From Oscillatoria princeps RMCB-10 (GTDB lineage Bacteria; Cyanobacteriota; Cyanobacteriia; Cyanobacteriales; Oscillatoriaceae): a DNA stretch of 64,000 bases. Location: assembly GCA_019359235.1 (NCBI GenBank), contig JAHHHT010000008.1:186001-250000 (forward strand). The letters run 5' to 3'. The position numbers were made by a program, and so were the translations under genes. Below are positions 63,360 to 64,000 of the stretch, piece after piece. How positions within the stretch are numbered: the stretch's first letter is position 1; each line of letters opens with the position of its first letter. The notes beneath the pieces were generated by a model, which worked only from the letters and a program-made list of their open reading frames with translations, was not told the DNA's origin and did not search any database.

Positions 63360-64000
63360 ATGAGAGTTTTTACCCCAGAGGCATTTCCCGAAAACTGGGC
63401 AATGACGCAAAATAATCTGGGGAATGCTTACGGCGACAGAATCACCAGAGATAGGGCGGACAATCTGGAAAGGGCGATTGCGGCTTATCAGCTGGCTTTG
63501 CAAGTTGACACCCGAGAGGCATTTCCCCAAAACTGGGCAATGGCGCAAAATAATCTGGGGACTGCCGGCACCTCTGGCAATCTCAGCAAGGAGTACATCC
63601 AGCAGCAGCGGCAAATCCTGGAAGAATCCCAGCCCCGGCTTGACGAACTCCTCAACCAGATTAAGGAATTCGATCCGCAATTCACCCTCACCCAGCGAGT
63701 CGAACCCATCACCTTTGAGGAAATCCGCCGGCTGATTGACTCTGAGACAGCCATTCTAGAGTGGCAGATCGGCACAGAGGGCTTCCAAACCTTCATCATC
63801 ACCGGCAACACGTTGGAAGTGGTGCAGTTTGCCGGCAACGAGTTGCAGCAGCTACAGGCGTGGGCGGTTGAATATCTCGGCGACTACGGCGAGACGACTT
63901 GGGGAGACGCCCTCGCCGAGAGACTCAACAGACTCTCCCAGATATTGCGCCTGCCAGAGATAATTGCCAAAATTCCCCCAACCTGCAGCCGGCTAATTCT
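63360..64000 (+). CDS. CHAT-domain protein with two TPR-like repeats, cut by the window end
   Basis: The frame from ATG 63360 is open to the last base. It begins with two copies of a TPR-like unit (PENWAMTQNNLGNAYGDRIT and PQNWAMAQNNLGTAG), then the helical pre-CHAT segment (KEYIQQQRQILEESQPRLDE) and the start of the CHAT caspase-like protease domain (EPITFEEIRRLIDSETAILE, TWGDALAERLNRLSQILRLP, IPPTCSRLI). The catalytic His and Cys lie beyond the window. Relatives have many more TPR units before CHAT, and the two here are followed abruptly by the linker, so repeats were probably lost. The frame is also open upstream over the end of the previous gene, so the start is provisional. Confidence 0.75.
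   Translation, partial: MRVFTPEAFPENWAMTQNNLGNAYGDRITRDRADNLERAIAAYQLALQVDTREAFPQNWAMAQNNLGTAGTSGNLSKEYIQQQRQILEESQPRLDELLNQIKEFDPQFTLTQRVEPITFEEIRRLIDSETAILEWQIGTEGFQTFIITGNTLEVVQFAGNELQQLQAWAVEYLGDYGETTWGDALAERLNRLSQILRLPEIIAKIPPTCSRLI

Overview
The window looks like chromosomal DNA of a filamentous, non-heterocystous cyanobacterium (Oscillatoria/Microcoleus-like; genus is inference). Support comes from a Psb34-type photosystem II assembly protein, a ThiO-ThiG fusion, a PAP/fibrillin protein, a GuaB3-type dehydrogenase beside thioredoxin, the DUF3038-DUF4335 pair, multi-domain Ser/Thr kinases, a vMAP/NB-ARC ATPase, a PEP-CTERM protein, a CHAT protein, and many short palindromic repeats built on AAACCCGGTTT. 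Base composition is GC-rich by eye except for an AT-richer island at about 1.8-3.7 kb. I saw no tRNA, rRNA, transposase gene or CRISPR array.

Layout. 0-7 kb: a STAND-type ATPase with an iterated promoter, a cobalamin-type radical SAM enzyme, gene remnants, a degenerate HPt protein, a cupin and a HicBA toxin-antitoxin pair. 7.6-16 kb: housekeeping genes (citramalate synthase, a 2Fe-2S protein, ThiO-ThiG, Psb34), a DUF29 protein and an HD hydrolase, separated by tandem repeats. 15.5-22 kb: two paralogous kinases and a TPR/GT61 glycosyltransferase. 22-30.5 kb: MtnA, an ion-channel remnant, a DMT transporter, a cyclase broken by one stop codon, Dxs and a PEP-CTERM protein. 30.8-43.7 kb: an eroded zone in which TldD, a HAD hydrolase, TldE and a 5'-nucleotidase are all broken. 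Between them lie intact PAP/fibrillin, HEAT-repeat, ILEI/beta-propeller and SWIM genes and three XRE regulators. 44.4-64 kb: GlgA, LOG, TrxA, GuaB3, Uma2, a type ISP restriction-modification enzyme, a VOC protein, MutS2, a methyltransferase, DUF3038/DUF4335 and a CHAT protein cut by the window end.

Most genes are single transcription units. Clear pairs are hicB-hicA (8-base overlap), the DUF3038-DUF4335 pair, trxA near guaB3 on one strand, and the duplicated XRE genes.

The strongest unexplained signals are non-coding. (1) A roughly 108-base element occurs five times on the same strand. It ends in a hairpin with a GNRA-like tetraloop followed by GGGATTGAAAC, like a CRISPR repeat end; one copy sits in the middle of the broken tldE gene. 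(2) A roughly 95-base element with terminal inverted repeats has two full copies that differ by a compensatory base pair. (3) Intergenic repeats run into gene ends and supply the stop codons of two genes. (4) Four +1 frame breaks cluster at 31-43 kb.
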